Below, piece by piece: positions 17,379-27,655 of a stretch of DNA of 48,974 nucleotides. The notes below the pieces were generated by a model. That model was not told the DNA's origin, did not search any database, and saw nothing but the letters and a program-made list of their open reading frames with translations. Every line of letters begins with the position of its first letter. Position 1 is the stretch's first letter. The DNA comes from Christensenellaceae bacterium (lineage in GTDB: Bacteria; Bacillota; Clostridia; Christensenellales; DTU072). The stretch covers positions 1-48,974 of the forward strand of contig JAIRKT010000052.1 of NCBI GenBank assembly GCA_031259965.1. The letters run 5' to 3'. The position numbers were made by a program, and so were the translations under genes.

Positions 17379-18394
17379 CAAAAATTATCGCTTGCGCCAA
17401 TCCAACTGTTTATCTAAGATTGCAATTAAAATCTAATGTTTCCTCTGTTTTTATTATAGGCGACAGTTGCTACTTGTTAGCAAAGGAATTAGCAAACGAT
17501 GGCCATCTTGTTGAATTATTTGAAAGTGCTAGTGAAGTACCCAACAAACCTGGAATCGTAATAGGCATTGGTGGTGAAACTATTATTAGAACTGCTATTG
17601 CTAGCAAAGAACAAAGATGCCTTGTTTTGATTCCTGACGCCCCTTTTGGTTTTTGTTTTCTGAACACTAATGCACCACCTAATTCTAAAACAAAAGAGGA
17701 TATGATTATATTGTCTCAGCAGTCGATTAATCAAAATAGTCAGTTGATTTTTTATGAGTTATTTATACTTTTCGCTGACATAAATGATATTTATTCATTA
17801 AACCATGGTACTTTAAAAGTATTAGAAGAAATGCATTCAACTATATATGAGGCATTAATAAACAACTCATCACCCTATACAAATTTTGAGGTGTTGATTA
17901 ATACGAGATTTAAATTAAACAAACTCAATCTGCCGAGCATTTACTATGAAATTTGTACCACTGCTAGCAAAATATCTGGCAATTATGAGAAATATAAAGG
18001 TATAAATGCCTTTTATCTTGCTTTTGTTATAAACTTAATAATATTATGTTTTACAAAATGGAATATACAAGGTATAATTATTGGTAATGATCGTGTGCGT
18101 TTGCGTACAATATTTCATAATCTAAAATCTTTTACTTTAACGCAGAAATTTCTATTTCCGCCTGACACAGAACACAACGTACATTTAAAAGAGATTGAAT
18201 TAACTCGCATAGCGCTACGTTTCAAACAATTAACCAAAGAAAAGTTAATACCTTTCGCTTTTGCTGATTGTATAGACTCCATCCTTTTAAGTGCCGAAAA
18301 TTCTAATTCAACTGGAATGTTGTCTAGATTATCGGGATCTGGAATTCTCTCAGAAATACTGCGAATATACCAAAACCATGATAATTTTACCTAG
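17375..18394 (+). CDS. degenerate dehydroquinate synthase/glycerol-1-phosphate dehydrogenase-fold protein
   Basis: Protein of 339 residues. The N-terminal 110 residues look like the nucleotide-binding half of the iron-alcohol-dehydrogenase/dehydroquinate-synthase superfamily: SVFIIGDSCYLLAKEL, then GIVIGIGGETIIRTAIA followed by CLVLIPDAPFG, where active relatives have GGGS and PTT. The second half is helical but I cannot find the paired His metal ligands, so enzymatic activity is doubtful. The following HAD-IIA phosphatase gene overlaps its end by 17 bases. In Bacillus subtilis a HAD-IIA phosphatase (araL) and a glycerol-1-phosphate dehydrogenase (araM) are also adjacent, which makes an AraM-like origin attractive but unproven. 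No function is assigned. Confidence 0.45.
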   Translation: MTKIIACANPTVYLRLQLKSNVSSVFIIGDSCYLLAKELANDGHLVELFESASEVPNKPGIVIGIGGETIIRTAIASKEQRCLVLIPDAPFGFCFLNTNAPPNSKTKEDMIILSQQSINQNSQLIFYELFILFADINDIYSLNHGTLKVLEEMHSTIYEALINNSSPYTNFEVLINTRFKLNKLNLPSIYYEICTTASKISGNYEKYKGINAFYLAFVINLIILCFTKWNIQGIIIGNDRVRLRTIFHNLKSFTLTQKFLFPPDTEHNVHLKEIELTRIALRFKQLTKEKLIPFAFADCIDSILLSAENSNSTGMLSRLSGSGILSEILRIYQNHDNFT

Positions 18395-19190
18395 CACAAC
18401 TACAGAAAAACCAAAACGTTTAAAAATTGATGCTGACATATTCTTGTTTGATTTAGATGGCACAATTTACTTAGGTGACGAGCCCATACCAGGCGCTCTA
18501 GATTTGCTTCATTTTCTTAGAGAATTAAAAAAACAAGTCTTTTTCTTAACTAACAACAGCAGTAAAACCGTCGATGAATATTTGGTTAAACTTAAAAAAA
18601 TAGGCTACATCGCAGAGGACTACCAAATAATAACATCCACCCTCGCGTCTATAAATTATTTGAAAACTCATCACTTAGGTAAAAGCGTTTTTCCTTTGGG
18701 AACTGCTGCCTTTTCTGCGGAACTTATAAAAAATGAAATTAAAATCTCTGAAAATGCCGATATTGTTTTGTTAGCGTTTGATACAGATCTAAATTATAAT
18801 AAACTCTGGCGAGCAAACGTCTTGTTAGATTCTGGCGCCTTGTTTGTTGCAACACACCCAGATTTAACGTGTCCCTCTGATATTGGAAACATGCCCGATG
18901 TAGGTTCACTAACAGCGTTACTTACCGCATCATCAGGACGCAAGCCCGATATGATTTGTGGAAAACCCTATGCCCCTATGGCTGATATTGTAAACAAACA
19001 AGTTAATGTCTCTAAGGAACGTGTTTTAATGATAGGAGATCGGCTCTACACTGATATATTATTTGGCATTAACAACGGCTACAGAACTTTGGCTGTTTTG
19101 ACAGGTGAAATAAGTCGGGAATTGCTGGACTCTAGCGATATTACACCCACCTATGTTATGCAATCGGTAGCATCATTGCTATGCGATTAA
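18378..19190 (+). CDS. HAD-IIA family phosphatase (NagD/AraL-like)
   Basis: Haloacid-dehalogenase hydrolase of subfamily IIA, about 270 residues from the ATG at 18378. Motif I is FLFDLDGTIYLGDEP with nucleophile and acid/base Asp, motif II is FFLTNNSSKT, motif III is the Lys in GKPYAPM, and motif IV is MIGDRLYTDILFG. The cap domain between II and III is the C2a type. Relatives dephosphorylate small phosphates such as p-nitrophenyl phosphate, glycerol phosphate, 2-phosphoglycolate or nucleotides. The start overlaps the preceding gene by 17 bases, implying co-translation; a GTG at 18291 would add 29 residues unlike the family, so I reject it. Substrate unknown. Confidence 0.87.
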   Translation: MIILPSTTTEKPKRLKIDADIFLFDLDGTIYLGDEPIPGALDLLHFLRELKKQVFFLTNNSSKTVDEYLVKLKKIGYIAEDYQIITSTLASINYLKTHHLGKSVFPLGTAAFSAELIKNEIKISENADIVLLAFDTDLNYNKLWRANVLLDSGALFVATHPDLTCPSDIGNMPDVGSLTALLTASSGRKPDMICGKPYAPMADIVNKQVNVSKERVLMIGDRLYTDILFGINNGYRTLAVLTGEISRELLDSSDITPTYVMQSVASLLCD

Positions 19191-19283
19191 ATAATCAAAT
19201 CACAAACGCAACTATACGATTTTTTAAATTTTTTTAAAATATTCGTTGCAAACAAGGTTAACATTAAGTTAATTTTAATATTG

Positions 19284-19289
19284 TATACT
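19284..19289 (+). promoter_or_regulatory. -10 element of the V-ATPase operon
   Basis: TATACT lies about 125 bases before the first ATPase gene in an AT-rich leader. No matching -35 at 16-18 bases is obvious (the TTAACA upstream is 20 bases away), so this is a weak call. Confidence 0.35.
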
Positions 19290-19413
19290 ATGAACACAAA
19301 GTTTAATAGTTAACAATTATTACATTTATAATTTTTGAATGTAACCAAATTATTCGCCTGCTTGTGGTTATACAAGCACATTAATCAAAAAACCAAAATG
19401 GCAGGGCATTAAA

Positions 19414-19734
19414 ATGATTCAAGAAATAATTGATGAAATCAAAGCTGCTGAAGCACAAGCTGAACTTATCACAAGTCATGCTCTCTCCGAGGCAGGCAGA
19501 ATTAATCTCGAGGCTGATGATGAATGCGCCAGAATAATTAAAGACGCACGCGAGTTAGTAAAGTCTAGACGACTCGAAATCATAAAACTAGCAGAAAAAG
19601 AAGCAACTATTCAATGCGATGCCTTAATTAAAGAGGGTTTATCAAAAGCATCGGAAATATCAGGAAAAGCCCGCATTGAAGAAGCATCAGAATTTATCGT
19701 GGAGAAATTGTTAGAGAAATATGTCAGTCGTTAA
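19414..19734 (+). CDS. V/A-type ATPase peripheral-stalk subunit (G/H, NtpF-like)
   Basis: Small charged helical protein of 106 residues that should form, with subunit E, the peripheral stalk joining the A/B head to membrane subunit I. Nearly the whole chain is Ala/Glu/Lys-rich heptad-like helix (IIDEIKAAEAQAELI, RIIKDARELVKSRRLEII, EEASEFIVEKLLEKYV), as in AhaH/NtpF. An AGGG stands seven bases before the ATG. It is the first gene of the operon and overlaps subunit I by 14 bases. The assignment rests on size, composition and position, since stalk subunits diverge strongly. Confidence 0.8.
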   Translation: MIQEIIDEIKAAEAQAELITSHALSEAGRINLEADDECARIIKDARELVKSRRLEIIKLAEKEATIQCDALIKEGLSKASEISGKARIEEASEFIVEKLLEKYVSR

Positions 19735-21775
19735 GATGAAAAAATTGTCCGTTGTAGGACACAAAAAGGATCGACGACGCATATTGCGAGAATTAACCGA
19801 GTTGGGCGTAGTCGAAGTTAGTATTGCGTCGGAATTCAATGGTACATTTGTTGACAAGCATCTTGTTACTTGTGAAACCCTTGCAAAGAAAATTGCACGC
19901 CTTGATTTTGCTTTTTCATTTCTACAAGAATGCCATAGGGAATTAAAAAAGAAAGAATTCTTTAATTCCATTAAAGATAATCAATCCTGTCTAAACGCAA
20001 AATTTGGCAAAGAAAATGTTGTCATGCGCTATGAGGAACTTTCTTCTATAGTAAAAGATGAATATGAACTTTTTACAGAAGTTGATTCATTATTTGACAT
20101 AAATAGTGAATTATCCGACATTAGGACTAAAAAAACACGAATCTCTTCTCAATTATCACAACTCGATATTTATGCTGAATTAGATATTAATTTTTCACAG
20201 ATAAAAGATACTAAACACACTTCTGTATTTTTGGGTTTTACAGATATTGATAACGTTTCTGATGCTTTAAGTTTATTGCCTCAAGATGCTATTGTACGCA
20301 AAAAAACTGCATTAAACGGTTGCCTTTTGGCAATTATTGTTTTTAAGTCGGATGCAGAGAGCGTATCTAGAACATTATCTAGTATAAACTTTAGACGCTG
20401 TCCATTCAATGAAGCACTGACGCCTCTAGAGATGATAGAAAATTTAAAATCACAATTAGAAATTTTAAACAAAAGACGCAAAGAACTTTATTTGACTGTA
20501 GCTCAACGTTTTTCGCATTTAAAGGAACTAAAACTTTTATATGATTTCTATCTCATTGAACTACAGAAAGCGGAAACTATGGCTAAATGCCGTGAAACTA
20601 TTGGTTCTTTTATAATAGAAGCCTGGATTCCTGAAGAAAGTGAACTTATTGTTTTGTCTAAAATTGAAAGTACGGCCGCTGGGGTTATTTGCAAAACACG
20701 AGATCCAGAACCTCATGAAACACCACCTTCATTTGTAAGAAACAATAAAATAGTTGGCGCCTTTGGTGATAACATCACTGCCACATTTGGAACGCCTGAA
20801 TATGGTGGCATTGATCCAAACCCATTTGTTATGTTCTTTTATTGTTTGTTTTTCGGTTTTATGTTTTCGGATGCAGGGTATGGACTTATCATGACTGTGG
20901 CCTGTGCCCTAATAATTTTAATAAAAAAACCAGCAAAACGCAGCGGTGGGTTTTTTGTGATGTTCATGTTTTGTGGGCTTTCTACAGTTGTTTGGGGAAC
21001 ACTTTTTGGTGGTTGGTTTGGACTAACTTCAGATCAATTGTCAGGGAATGCATTGGGCAGGTTTTTATTATCTATGCAGGTTTTAAATTCCATGGATGGC
21101 ACTGACATATTAATTATGTTTGGCATCGCACTGGGACTAGGTGTAGTACAACTAGCCGCTGGATTCCTTTTGAATGGTGTAGAACTAATTAAAAAGAAAA
21201 AGGCCGCTAGTGCTATTCTTGATAATTTCAGTTGGGTTATAATATTAACGGGCGGCGGCGTGGCTGTGTTTGGAATATTATTAACAATTTCTCCGCTTTC
21301 ACTAGCAGGTGGCGCTCTAGCAGGGCTTGGTTTGATTATGCTGCTTTTAGGCGGAGCGGTCGGCAAGAAAAATCCTATTTCTATCTTCGCTGGGGCATTC
21401 AAAAATCTTTATGGTTCCATTAATGTCTTTAGTGATATTCTATCATATTCTAGATTGTTCAGTTTATGCCTAACAACTGGTATTATTGGAATGGTTATAA
21501 ACATAATAGCTGGCATTATGCCAACTCTATTATCCTATGCAGGTTACGTTGTCGCATTTGTAATTTATGCAGGTGGGCATCTGTTTAATTTTGCGATTAA
21601 TGCGCTCGGCGTATATGTTCACAATTCACGTCTTCAGTATGTTGAATTTTTTGGCAAGTTCTTTACGGGAGAAGGACATCCTTTCAATCCTTTGGGCTCC
21701 AAAACAAAATATGTTTTTTTAACTGATGGTTCAGTTTATGAGCAACAGGAAAAACAAAAAATATCTAATCCTTAA
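19721..21775 (+). CDS. atpI: V/A-type ATP synthase subunit I (a-subunit homologue)
   Basis: Membrane stator subunit of 684 residues that provides the ion half-channels next to the K ring. The N-terminal cytoplasmic half (1-330) is alpha/beta and coiled coil, starting with the family signature VKMKKLSVVGHKKDRRRIL. The C-terminal half has about seven or eight membrane spans, including PNPFVMFFYCLFFGFMFSDAGYGLI, FSDILSYSRLFSLCLTTGII with the essential channel Arg (SYSRLF), and YAGGHLFNFAINALGVYVHNSRLQYVEFFGKFF. I chose the ATG at 19721 because MSVVKMKKL matches the family; an ATG at 19736 is possible. It overlaps the stalk gene and is followed by subunit K after 15 bases. Confidence 0.95.
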   Translation: MSVVKMKKLSVVGHKKDRRRILRELTELGVVEVSIASEFNGTFVDKHLVTCETLAKKIARLDFAFSFLQECHRELKKKEFFNSIKDNQSCLNAKFGKENVVMRYEELSSIVKDEYELFTEVDSLFDINSELSDIRTKKTRISSQLSQLDIYAELDINFSQIKDTKHTSVFLGFTDIDNVSDALSLLPQDAIVRKKTALNGCLLAIIVFKSDAESVSRTLSSINFRRCPFNEALTPLEMIENLKSQLEILNKRRKELYLTVAQRFSHLKELKLLYDFYLIELQKAETMAKCRETIGSFIIEAWIPEESELIVLSKIESTAAGVICKTRDPEPHETPPSFVRNNKIVGAFGDNITATFGTPEYGGIDPNPFVMFFYCLFFGFMFSDAGYGLIMTVACALIILIKKPAKRSGGFFVMFMFCGLSTVVWGTLFGGWFGLTSDQLSGNALGRFLLSMQVLNSMDGTDILIMFGIALGLGVVQLAAGFLLNGVELIKKKKAASAILDNFSWVIILTGGGVAVFGILLTISPLSLAGGALAGLGLIMLLLGGAVGKKNPISIFAGAFKNLYGSINVFSDILSYSRLFSLCLTTGIIGMVINIIAGIMPTLLSYAGYVVAFVIYAGGHLFNFAINALGVYVHNSRLQYVEFFGKFFTGEGHPFNPLGSKTKYVFLTDGSVYEQQEKQKISNP

Positions 21776-21787
21776 AACGGAGGTTAA

Positions 21788-22267
<480 letters not shown>

Positions 22268-22285
22268 TTTAAACGGAGATCTGCC

Positions 22286-22879
22286 ATGCAAGAAAAGCCC
22301 ATGACAATTGCCGCTAGAATAGTTAATGACGCGGAAATAATAGCTAAATCAACACTTGAAGAGGGACAGATAAAGGCTGATGAAATTTTAGAACGCGCAA
22401 AAAGAGATGCTTCTGCGTACATTTCAAATGAGGAAATTGAACTGAAAAATTTTGCTTCTGAAATAATACGTCAAAAATGTAGCGCCACCTCATCCGAAGT
22501 GCGAAAACTAATATTAAAGGCAAAAAAAGAAGCGATAGATCGAGCTTTTGAAAGTGCTCAATCTAAACTTTTAACACTCCCTAGTGCAACTTATCTCGAA
22601 TTGATTAAAGGAATGCTTGATAGTGCAGAGACTCAAGACACTGTATTAGTTTATCAAAACGAAAAACGCCTAATAACTAAGAAGTTTATTGAAGCGGTTG
22701 CTGCACTCAAAGGAATCAAACTCAAAGTAGATTTTATTGAAAGCAAAATTCCAGAACGTGGCATTAAAATAGTCTCCGATAATGTTGAAAAAGATTGTTC
22801 TTTATCGACTGAATTGTTAGTTTTGCGCAACGAAATTGAAACTCAGTTAGTTGATGTTTTATTTCCTATCACTGAATGA
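22286..22879 (+). CDS. atpE: V/A-type ATPase subunit E
   Basis: Peripheral-stalk subunit of 197 residues. The N-terminal half is a charged helix (AARIVNDAEIIAKSTLEEGQIKAD) that pairs with the G/H subunit. The C-terminal half is a mixed alpha/beta head that binds the top of subunit B, with the segment ERGIKIVSDNVEKDCSL resembling the GG(I/V)-type motif of the family, and a final helix RNEIETQLVDVLF. GGAG lies seven bases before the ATG. Placed between K and C as in clostridial and enterococcal ntp operons. Confidence 0.9.
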   Translation: MQEKPMTIAARIVNDAEIIAKSTLEEGQIKADEILERAKRDASAYISNEEIELKNFASEIIRQKCSATSSEVRKLILKAKKEAIDRAFESAQSKLLTLPSATYLELIKGMLDSAETQDTVLVYQNEKRLITKKFIEAVAALKGIKLKVDFIESKIPERGIKIVSDNVEKDCSLSTELLVLRNEIETQLVDVLFPITE

Positions 22880-22932
22880 AGCTCTGCAACCAATATGTTT
22901 TTTTAACTAAAACTATCATAGGAGAATAATCT

Positions 22933-23910
22933 ATGAAGGATGGATTACTATTTGCAAACGGCGTAGCCAAATCAAAAGAAAATGGACTCTTTAAAGGGGA
23001 ACGACTTTTGCGAATGCTCGAATCTGAAAATCTAGAGGAGGCCTTTAAAATCCTAGCTGAGTCCGACTATGGAAACGGAGTACTTGTCGACTCTCCATCT
23101 GATTTTGACAAAATACTTGATTCGGAATTGGCTTTGATACCTGAATTTATTCAATCTTTGTCTATAGATGGCTCTGGCATAGAATGTTTCTTCCTGTCTG
23201 CGGATTATTTTAATTTAAAAGCACTCTTGAAAGCTAAGTTCTCCTCTACTACAATGAACTATGCACCAGCTATAGGGGGGATAATACCATTTGAACAACT
23301 CAAAGATAGTATTATGCGCGAAAATCAGGGGCTCAACCAATATATGACTGAAGCAATCACAAAAATTGAAAATGATTTTGAAATCAAACAAAGTCCTCGT
23401 TTTTTGGACCTTGTTTTAGACAATGCAATGTATTTAGAGATTAAAGACAGGTTATCAAAACATCGTTGTGATCCATTAATAAGAATGTATTTTCGAACAA
23501 AGGTTGACTGCCTTAATATTTCTTCTTTTATCAGATCCTCGATTATCAACGCTGATTACAATTTCTTCGCAGATACTTTTATGCCCGGTGGTACTCTTAA
23601 CTTAGCATTTTTTGAGAGCATCTATCCTAATGTGAATGATTTATCCGAACAGCTTAAAAATACTGCCTATTCGGCCTTTTCTGAGTTTGTTAAAAACAAG
23701 GATCTAGCCACCTTCGACAAAATGCGAGATGATCGTCTTATCAACATTTTTAAAGATAAGCGAAATGATATCTTTTCAATAGCACCCATTGTTGGTTACT
23801 ATTTGGCAAAAATTAACGAAATAACTATGCTTAGAATGATTCTCGTATGTAAAAAAAACGGTGTTGAACGCAGCGAAATTCAAAAAAGGTTGAGGACACT
23901 ATATGCCTAA
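22933..23910 (+). CDS. atpC: V/A-type ATPase subunit C
   Basis: Central-stalk connector of 325 residues (family 320-350) that links the D/F shaft to the K ring and stabilises assembly. All-helical, with the family features ANGVAKSKENGLFKGERLLRMLE at the N terminus, SADYFNLKALLKAKF, and ending in INEITMLRMILVCKKNGVERSEIQKRLR. A TAGGAG site precedes the ATG. The gene overlaps subunit F by eight bases, so the two are translationally coupled. Confidence 0.92.
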   Translation: MKDGLLFANGVAKSKENGLFKGERLLRMLESENLEEAFKILAESDYGNGVLVDSPSDFDKILDSELALIPEFIQSLSIDGSGIECFFLSADYFNLKALLKAKFSSTTMNYAPAIGGIIPFEQLKDSIMRENQGLNQYMTEAITKIENDFEIKQSPRFLDLVLDNAMYLEIKDRLSKHRCDPLIRMYFRTKVDCLNISSFIRSSIINADYNFFADTFMPGGTLNLAFFESIYPNVNDLSEQLKNTAYSAFSEFVKNKDLATFDKMRDDRLINIFKDKRNDIFSIAPIVGYYLAKINEITMLRMILVCKKNGVERSEIQKRLRTLYA

Positions 23911-24286
23911 TGAAAGAATTGCTGTAATCGGTGATAAAGACGGAGTTTTAGCTTTCAAGGCAATCGGCATCGATGTTTTTGACTCGAAAAACTTTTTCGA
24001 TGCCAGAGAAACTCTAAAACGTCTTGCACGTGATTATTCTATAATATTAATAACCGAGGATATAGCGGAAAGCATAGCAGATACTGTTGCAAGATATAAG
24101 GCACGTCCATATCCAATTATTTTACCAATACCTTCCGTTATGGGCACAACTGGCTTTGGAATGCAAGGTTTGTCTATAGCTGTTGAAAAAGCCATCGGTT
24201 CTGATATACTATTCAACGGCTCAAGTAGTCAAAGAAAAAAGGACAAAAAAGTTAAATCCACCGATGATAATTTGAATTACCAATAG
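23903..24286 (+). CDS. atpF: V/A-type ATPase subunit F
   Basis: Small Rossmann-like central-stalk subunit that binds subunit D and modulates activity. The N-terminal core is typical (IAVIGDKDGVLAFKAIGIDVF, then IILITEDIAESI and PIILPIPSVMGTTGFGMQGLSIAVEKAIGSD). The 127 residues exceed the usual 100-105 because of a lysine-rich tail (RKKDKKVKS) after the last helix. GAGG lies seven bases before the ATG, inside the end of subunit C. After it comes a 220-base gap with an internal promoter before subunit A. Confidence 0.92.
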   Translation: MPNERIAVIGDKDGVLAFKAIGIDVFDSKNFFDARETLKRLARDYSIILITEDIAESIADTVARYKARPYPIILPIPSVMGTTGFGMQGLSIAVEKAIGSDILFNGSSSQRKKDKKVKSTDDNLNYQ

Positions 24287-24372
24287 ATGATTGGTTCTAA
24301 ATCCTTGTTATCATTTACGAAACATTTCTTTATTATATGCTAATTATTTCTAATTTCTTTTAAATTGATTGA

Positions 24373-24454
24373 TTGACATTTAATAAAGCACATACTATTA
24401 AAATTAATGAGTGCTCACAATGCACGAAAAGCAATGCTATTATTTATTTACTAA
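24373..24454 (+). promoter_or_regulatory. internal V-ATPase promoter with a 15-codon ORF at its predicted start site
   Basis: TTGACA (24373-24378), 17 bases, TATTAA (24396-24401). An ATG six bases beyond the -10 (24407) opens MSAHNARKAMLLFIY, ending at 24454, 52 bases before atpA. It can supply extra A-B-D mRNA independently of the membrane-sector genes. Confidence 0.55.
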
Positions 24455-24506
24455 AAAGTTAGTCTATTTAATAGTATTGTCTAAATACTAAAAGGCTGGT
24501 ATTTAA

Positions 24507-26252
24507 ATGGGAAAAGTAATAAAAGTTGCAGGCCCTTTGATAGTCGCTTCGGGCATGCAAGAGAGCAGAATGTTTGATGTTGTGCGTGTAGGCCGCGATA
24601 GACTAATAGGCGAAATAATCGAATTACGCGGTGAAATGGCCTCTATTCAAGTCTACGAAGAAACAGCAGGCATAGGTGCTGGCGACGACGTGGTTTCTAC
24701 GGGTGCACCATTATCTGTCGAGTTGGGTCCAGGTCTAATCGAGAGTATTTTTGATGGGATTCAAAGACCCTTGACTATATTGCTCAAAAAATCTGGTGAT
24801 CGAATAACCAGAGGAATAGAGGCATCTCCTTTAAATCACAATAAATTATGGGAGTTTATCCCAACCGTAGCAGTAGACACACATGTTATAGCAGGTGATG
24901 AGATAGGATACGTTCAAGAGACACCTTCTGTTAGACACAAAATAATGATACCTTTTGGAGTAACTGGTGTAGTTAAGAAAATTAAAAGTGGAAACTTTAC
25001 CATCGATGAAACTGTAGCGGAAATTCTCACAGATGAAAAAATAGTGTCTGTCACCATGTTGCAAAAATGTGCTGTTAGATCGGGACGGCCCTATGCTGAA
25101 AAGGAGTCACCCTCTACTCCAATGATAACTGGACAACGTGTTATAGATACGTTTTTTCCAATAGCGCGAGGTGGAGTTGCTGCAATACCAGGACCTTTTG
25201 GATCTGGAAAAACCGTAGTCCAACACCAATTAGCTAAATGGGCTAGTGCCGACATAATTGTTTACGTTGGTTGTGGTGAGCGCGGAAATGAAATGACTGA
25301 TGTCCTTAATGAATTCCCTGCACTCAAAGATCCTCAAACTGGCGAGCCCTTAATGAAACGCACCGTGCTAATAGCAAACACATCAGATATGCCGGTTGCA
25401 GCAAGGGAAGCTAGCATATATACTGGTATAACTATAGGTGAATACTTTAGAGACATGGGCTACAACGTTGCGATTATGGCAGATAGTACTAGCAGATGGG
25501 CTGAGGCACTTCGCGAAATGAGTGGAAGGCTAGAAGAAATGCCAGGAGAAGAAGGCTATCCCGCTTACCTTTCCTCACGCTTAGCAGAATTTTACGAACG
25601 CGCAGGTGCGGTAAGAGTTTTAGGAAGCAAAAATATTAAAGGTTCTATAAGCGCAATAGGTGCAGTAAGCCCTCCAGGTGGAGATTTATCTGAACCTGTT
25701 AGCCAAGCTACACTAAGGATAATCAAAGTTTTTTGGGGCCTCTCTGCTAGTCTCGCATACAGACGGCATTTTCCAGCTGTTGATTGGATATTGAGTTATA
25801 GTCTATATTCAGACAGATTAAATAATTGGTACAACGAAAACGTATCCCCCGATTGGAGTAGTTTAACGACATCAGCTATGGCCATTTTACAAGAGGAATC
25901 CACATTACAAGAGATTGTGAGGCTCGTAGGTGCGGACGCCCTATCATCTAAGGATAAAATCACAATGGATACAGCTAAATCCATCCGCGAGGATTATTTG
26001 CATCAAGATGCATTCAATGAAATTGACACATATACATCTTTGACCAAACAATATAGAATGCTTAAATTGATTATTTCTTTTGACAAACTCGCACGTCAAG
26101 CACTCGAAAAAAACATCGAAGCTGAAGACATCATAGAATTACAGGTAAAAGAAAAAATTGGCAGAGCAAAATACCTAGAAGAAGCTGATTTGGCAAAATT
26201 CGACGAAATTGAAGCTGAAATGAAAAAAGAAATCGCTAAACTTATAGGTTAG
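24507..26252 (+). CDS. atpA: V/A-type ATP synthase catalytic subunit A
   Basis: Catalytic subunit of the A3B3 head, 581 residues (family 580-600). It has the N-terminal beta-barrel ([16 protein letters not shown]), the non-homologous bulge domain (about 110-185), the Walker A loop GPFGSGKTV near residue 229, [16 protein letters not shown], Walker B region [35 protein letters not shown], and [17 protein letters not shown]. It hydrolyses or makes ATP. A weak AAGG precedes the ATG. Separated from subunit F by a 220-base gap containing a promoter; subunit B follows after seven bases. Confidence 0.97.
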   Translation: MGKVIKVAGPLIVASGMQESRMFDVVRVGRDRLIGEIIELRGEMASIQVYEETAGIGAGDDVVSTGAPLSVELGPGLIESIFDGIQRPLTILLKKSGDRITRGIEASPLNHNKLWEFIPTVAVDTHVIAGDEIGYVQETPSVRHKIMIPFGVTGVVKKIKSGNFTIDETVAEILTDEKIVSVTMLQKCAVRSGRPYAEKESPSTPMITGQRVIDTFFPIARGGVAAIPGPFGSGKTVVQHQLAKWASADIIVYVGCGERGNEMTDVLNEFPALKDPQTGEPLMKRTVLIANTSDMPVAAREASIYTGITIGEYFRDMGYNVAIMADSTSRWAEALREMSGRLEEMPGEEGYPAYLSSRLAEFYERAGAVRVLGSKNIKGSISAIGAVSPPGGDLSEPVSQATLRIIKVFWGLSASLAYRRHFPAVDWILSYSLYSDRLNNWYNENVSPDWSSLTTSAMAILQEESTLQEIVRLVGADALSSKDKITMDTAKSIREDYLHQDAFNEIDTYTSLTKQYRMLKLIISFDKLARQALEKNIEAEDIIELQVKEKIGRAKYLEEADLAKFDEIEAEMKKEIAKLIG

Positions 26253-26259
26253 GAGAAAT

Positions 26260-27645
26260 ATGCTTAAAGAATATAAAACTATAAAAGAAGTTGTAGGCCC
26301 ACTCATGTTAGTTGATGGTGTTAGTGGGGTCAAATATGATGAACTAGTCGAAATACGTCAAAATGAAGGCCCCCTAAAACATGGTAAAGTTTTAGAAATC
26401 AATGGTGATAAAGCATTAGTTCAACTATTTGAAGGCTCTTCTGGACTTAAAATCAGCGAAGCACGCGCAAAATTCTTAGGTCGAGGCATTGAACTCAGTT
26501 GTTCTGAAGATATGCTCGGCCGAGTTTTTGATGGAATGGGCCGTCCCAAAGATGGCGGTGTTGCCATTATCCCTGAGAAGAAGTATAATGTTAATGGTCA
26601 ACCCATTAATCCGGTCGCAAGAAACTATCCAGATGAGTTTATAGAAACAGGGATCAGTTCTATCGATGGTTTAAATACTTTGGTTAGAGGGCAAAAACTG
26701 CCTGTGTTTTCTGCCTCAGGCCTCCCACATTCTGCTCTAGCAGCCCAAATTGCAAGGCAGGCACGTGTTTTAAGTGAGGATTCAAAATTCGCAGTTGTTT
26801 TTGCTGCTATTGGGATAACATTCGAAGAGGCCGACTTTTTTATATCCGATTTTAGAAAAACCGGAGCTATTGAGCGTACTGTTCTTTTTGTCAACCTCGC
26901 CAACGACCCTGCTATTGAACGAATATCAACTCCACGCATGGCCCTAACTGCAGCTGAATATTTGGCCTTTGAAAAAGGAATGCACGTATTAGTTATTTTA
27001 ACAGATATTACTAATTACGCAGAGGCACTACGTGAGGTTTCAGCAGCTAGAAAGGAAATACCAGGAAGACGAGGATATCCTGGATACCTTTATACTGATT
27101 TAGCATCTTTATATGAAAGGGCTGGCCGCATACATGGGTCTGAAGGTAGTATAACTCAAATACCAATTTTAACAATGCCGGAAGATGATAAAACGCATCC
27201 AATTCCAGATTTAACTGGTTATATAACAGAGGGACAGATTATTTTATCACGTGAATTGCATAAAAAAGGAATCAGCCCTCCTGTTGATGTCTTGCCATCG
27301 CTTTCTAGACTAAAGGATAAGGGCATCGGTGCGGGGAAAACTCGCAAAGATCATGCTGATACAATGAACCAATTGTTTGCAGCTTATGCAAGAGGCAAGG
27401 AAGCTAAAGAGCTATCTGCTATCCTAGGTGAAGCAGCATTAACCAAAACCGATTTAAAATTTGCAAAATTTGCAGATGAATTTGAAAAGCGATATGTTAG
27501 TCAAGGTTTTAACAAAAGACGTACAATTCAAGAAACCATTGAAATTGGTTGGGAGTTGTTGAGAATGCTTCCAAGAAATGAGTTAAAAAGAGTTCGTGAA
27601 TCTTATTTGAAAGAGTTTTATGATTTTAACTCAAGTTTAGACTAA
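26260..27645 (+). CDS. atpB: V/A-type ATP synthase subunit B
   Basis: Non-catalytic nucleotide-binding-like subunit of the A3B3 head, 461 residues, a normal length. The N-terminal barrel reads [18 protein letters not shown]. The P-loop position is replaced by [17 protein letters not shown], as is normal for [44 protein letters not shown] is the family signature. GAGAAAT precedes the ATG seven bases after the subunit A stop. Subunit D follows after ten bases. Confidence 0.97.
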   Translation: MLKEYKTIKEVVGPLMLVDGVSGVKYDELVEIRQNEGPLKHGKVLEINGDKALVQLFEGSSGLKISEARAKFLGRGIELSCSEDMLGRVFDGMGRPKDGGVAIIPEKKYNVNGQPINPVARNYPDEFIETGISSIDGLNTLVRGQKLPVFSASGLPHSALAAQIARQARVLSEDSKFAVVFAAIGITFEEADFFISDFRKTGAIERTVLFVNLANDPAIERISTPRMALTAAEYLAFEKGMHVLVILTDITNYAEALREVSAARKEIPGRRGYPGYLYTDLASLYERAGRIHGSEGSITQIPILTMPEDDKTHPIPDLTGYITEGQIILSRELHKKGISPPVDVLPSLSRLKDKGIGAGKTRKDHADTMNQLFAAYARGKEAKELSAILGEAALTKTDLKFAKFADEFEKRYVSQGFNKRRTIQETIEIGWELLRMLPRNELKRVRESYLKEFYDFNSSLD

Positions 27646-27655
27646 GGAGCACTAT

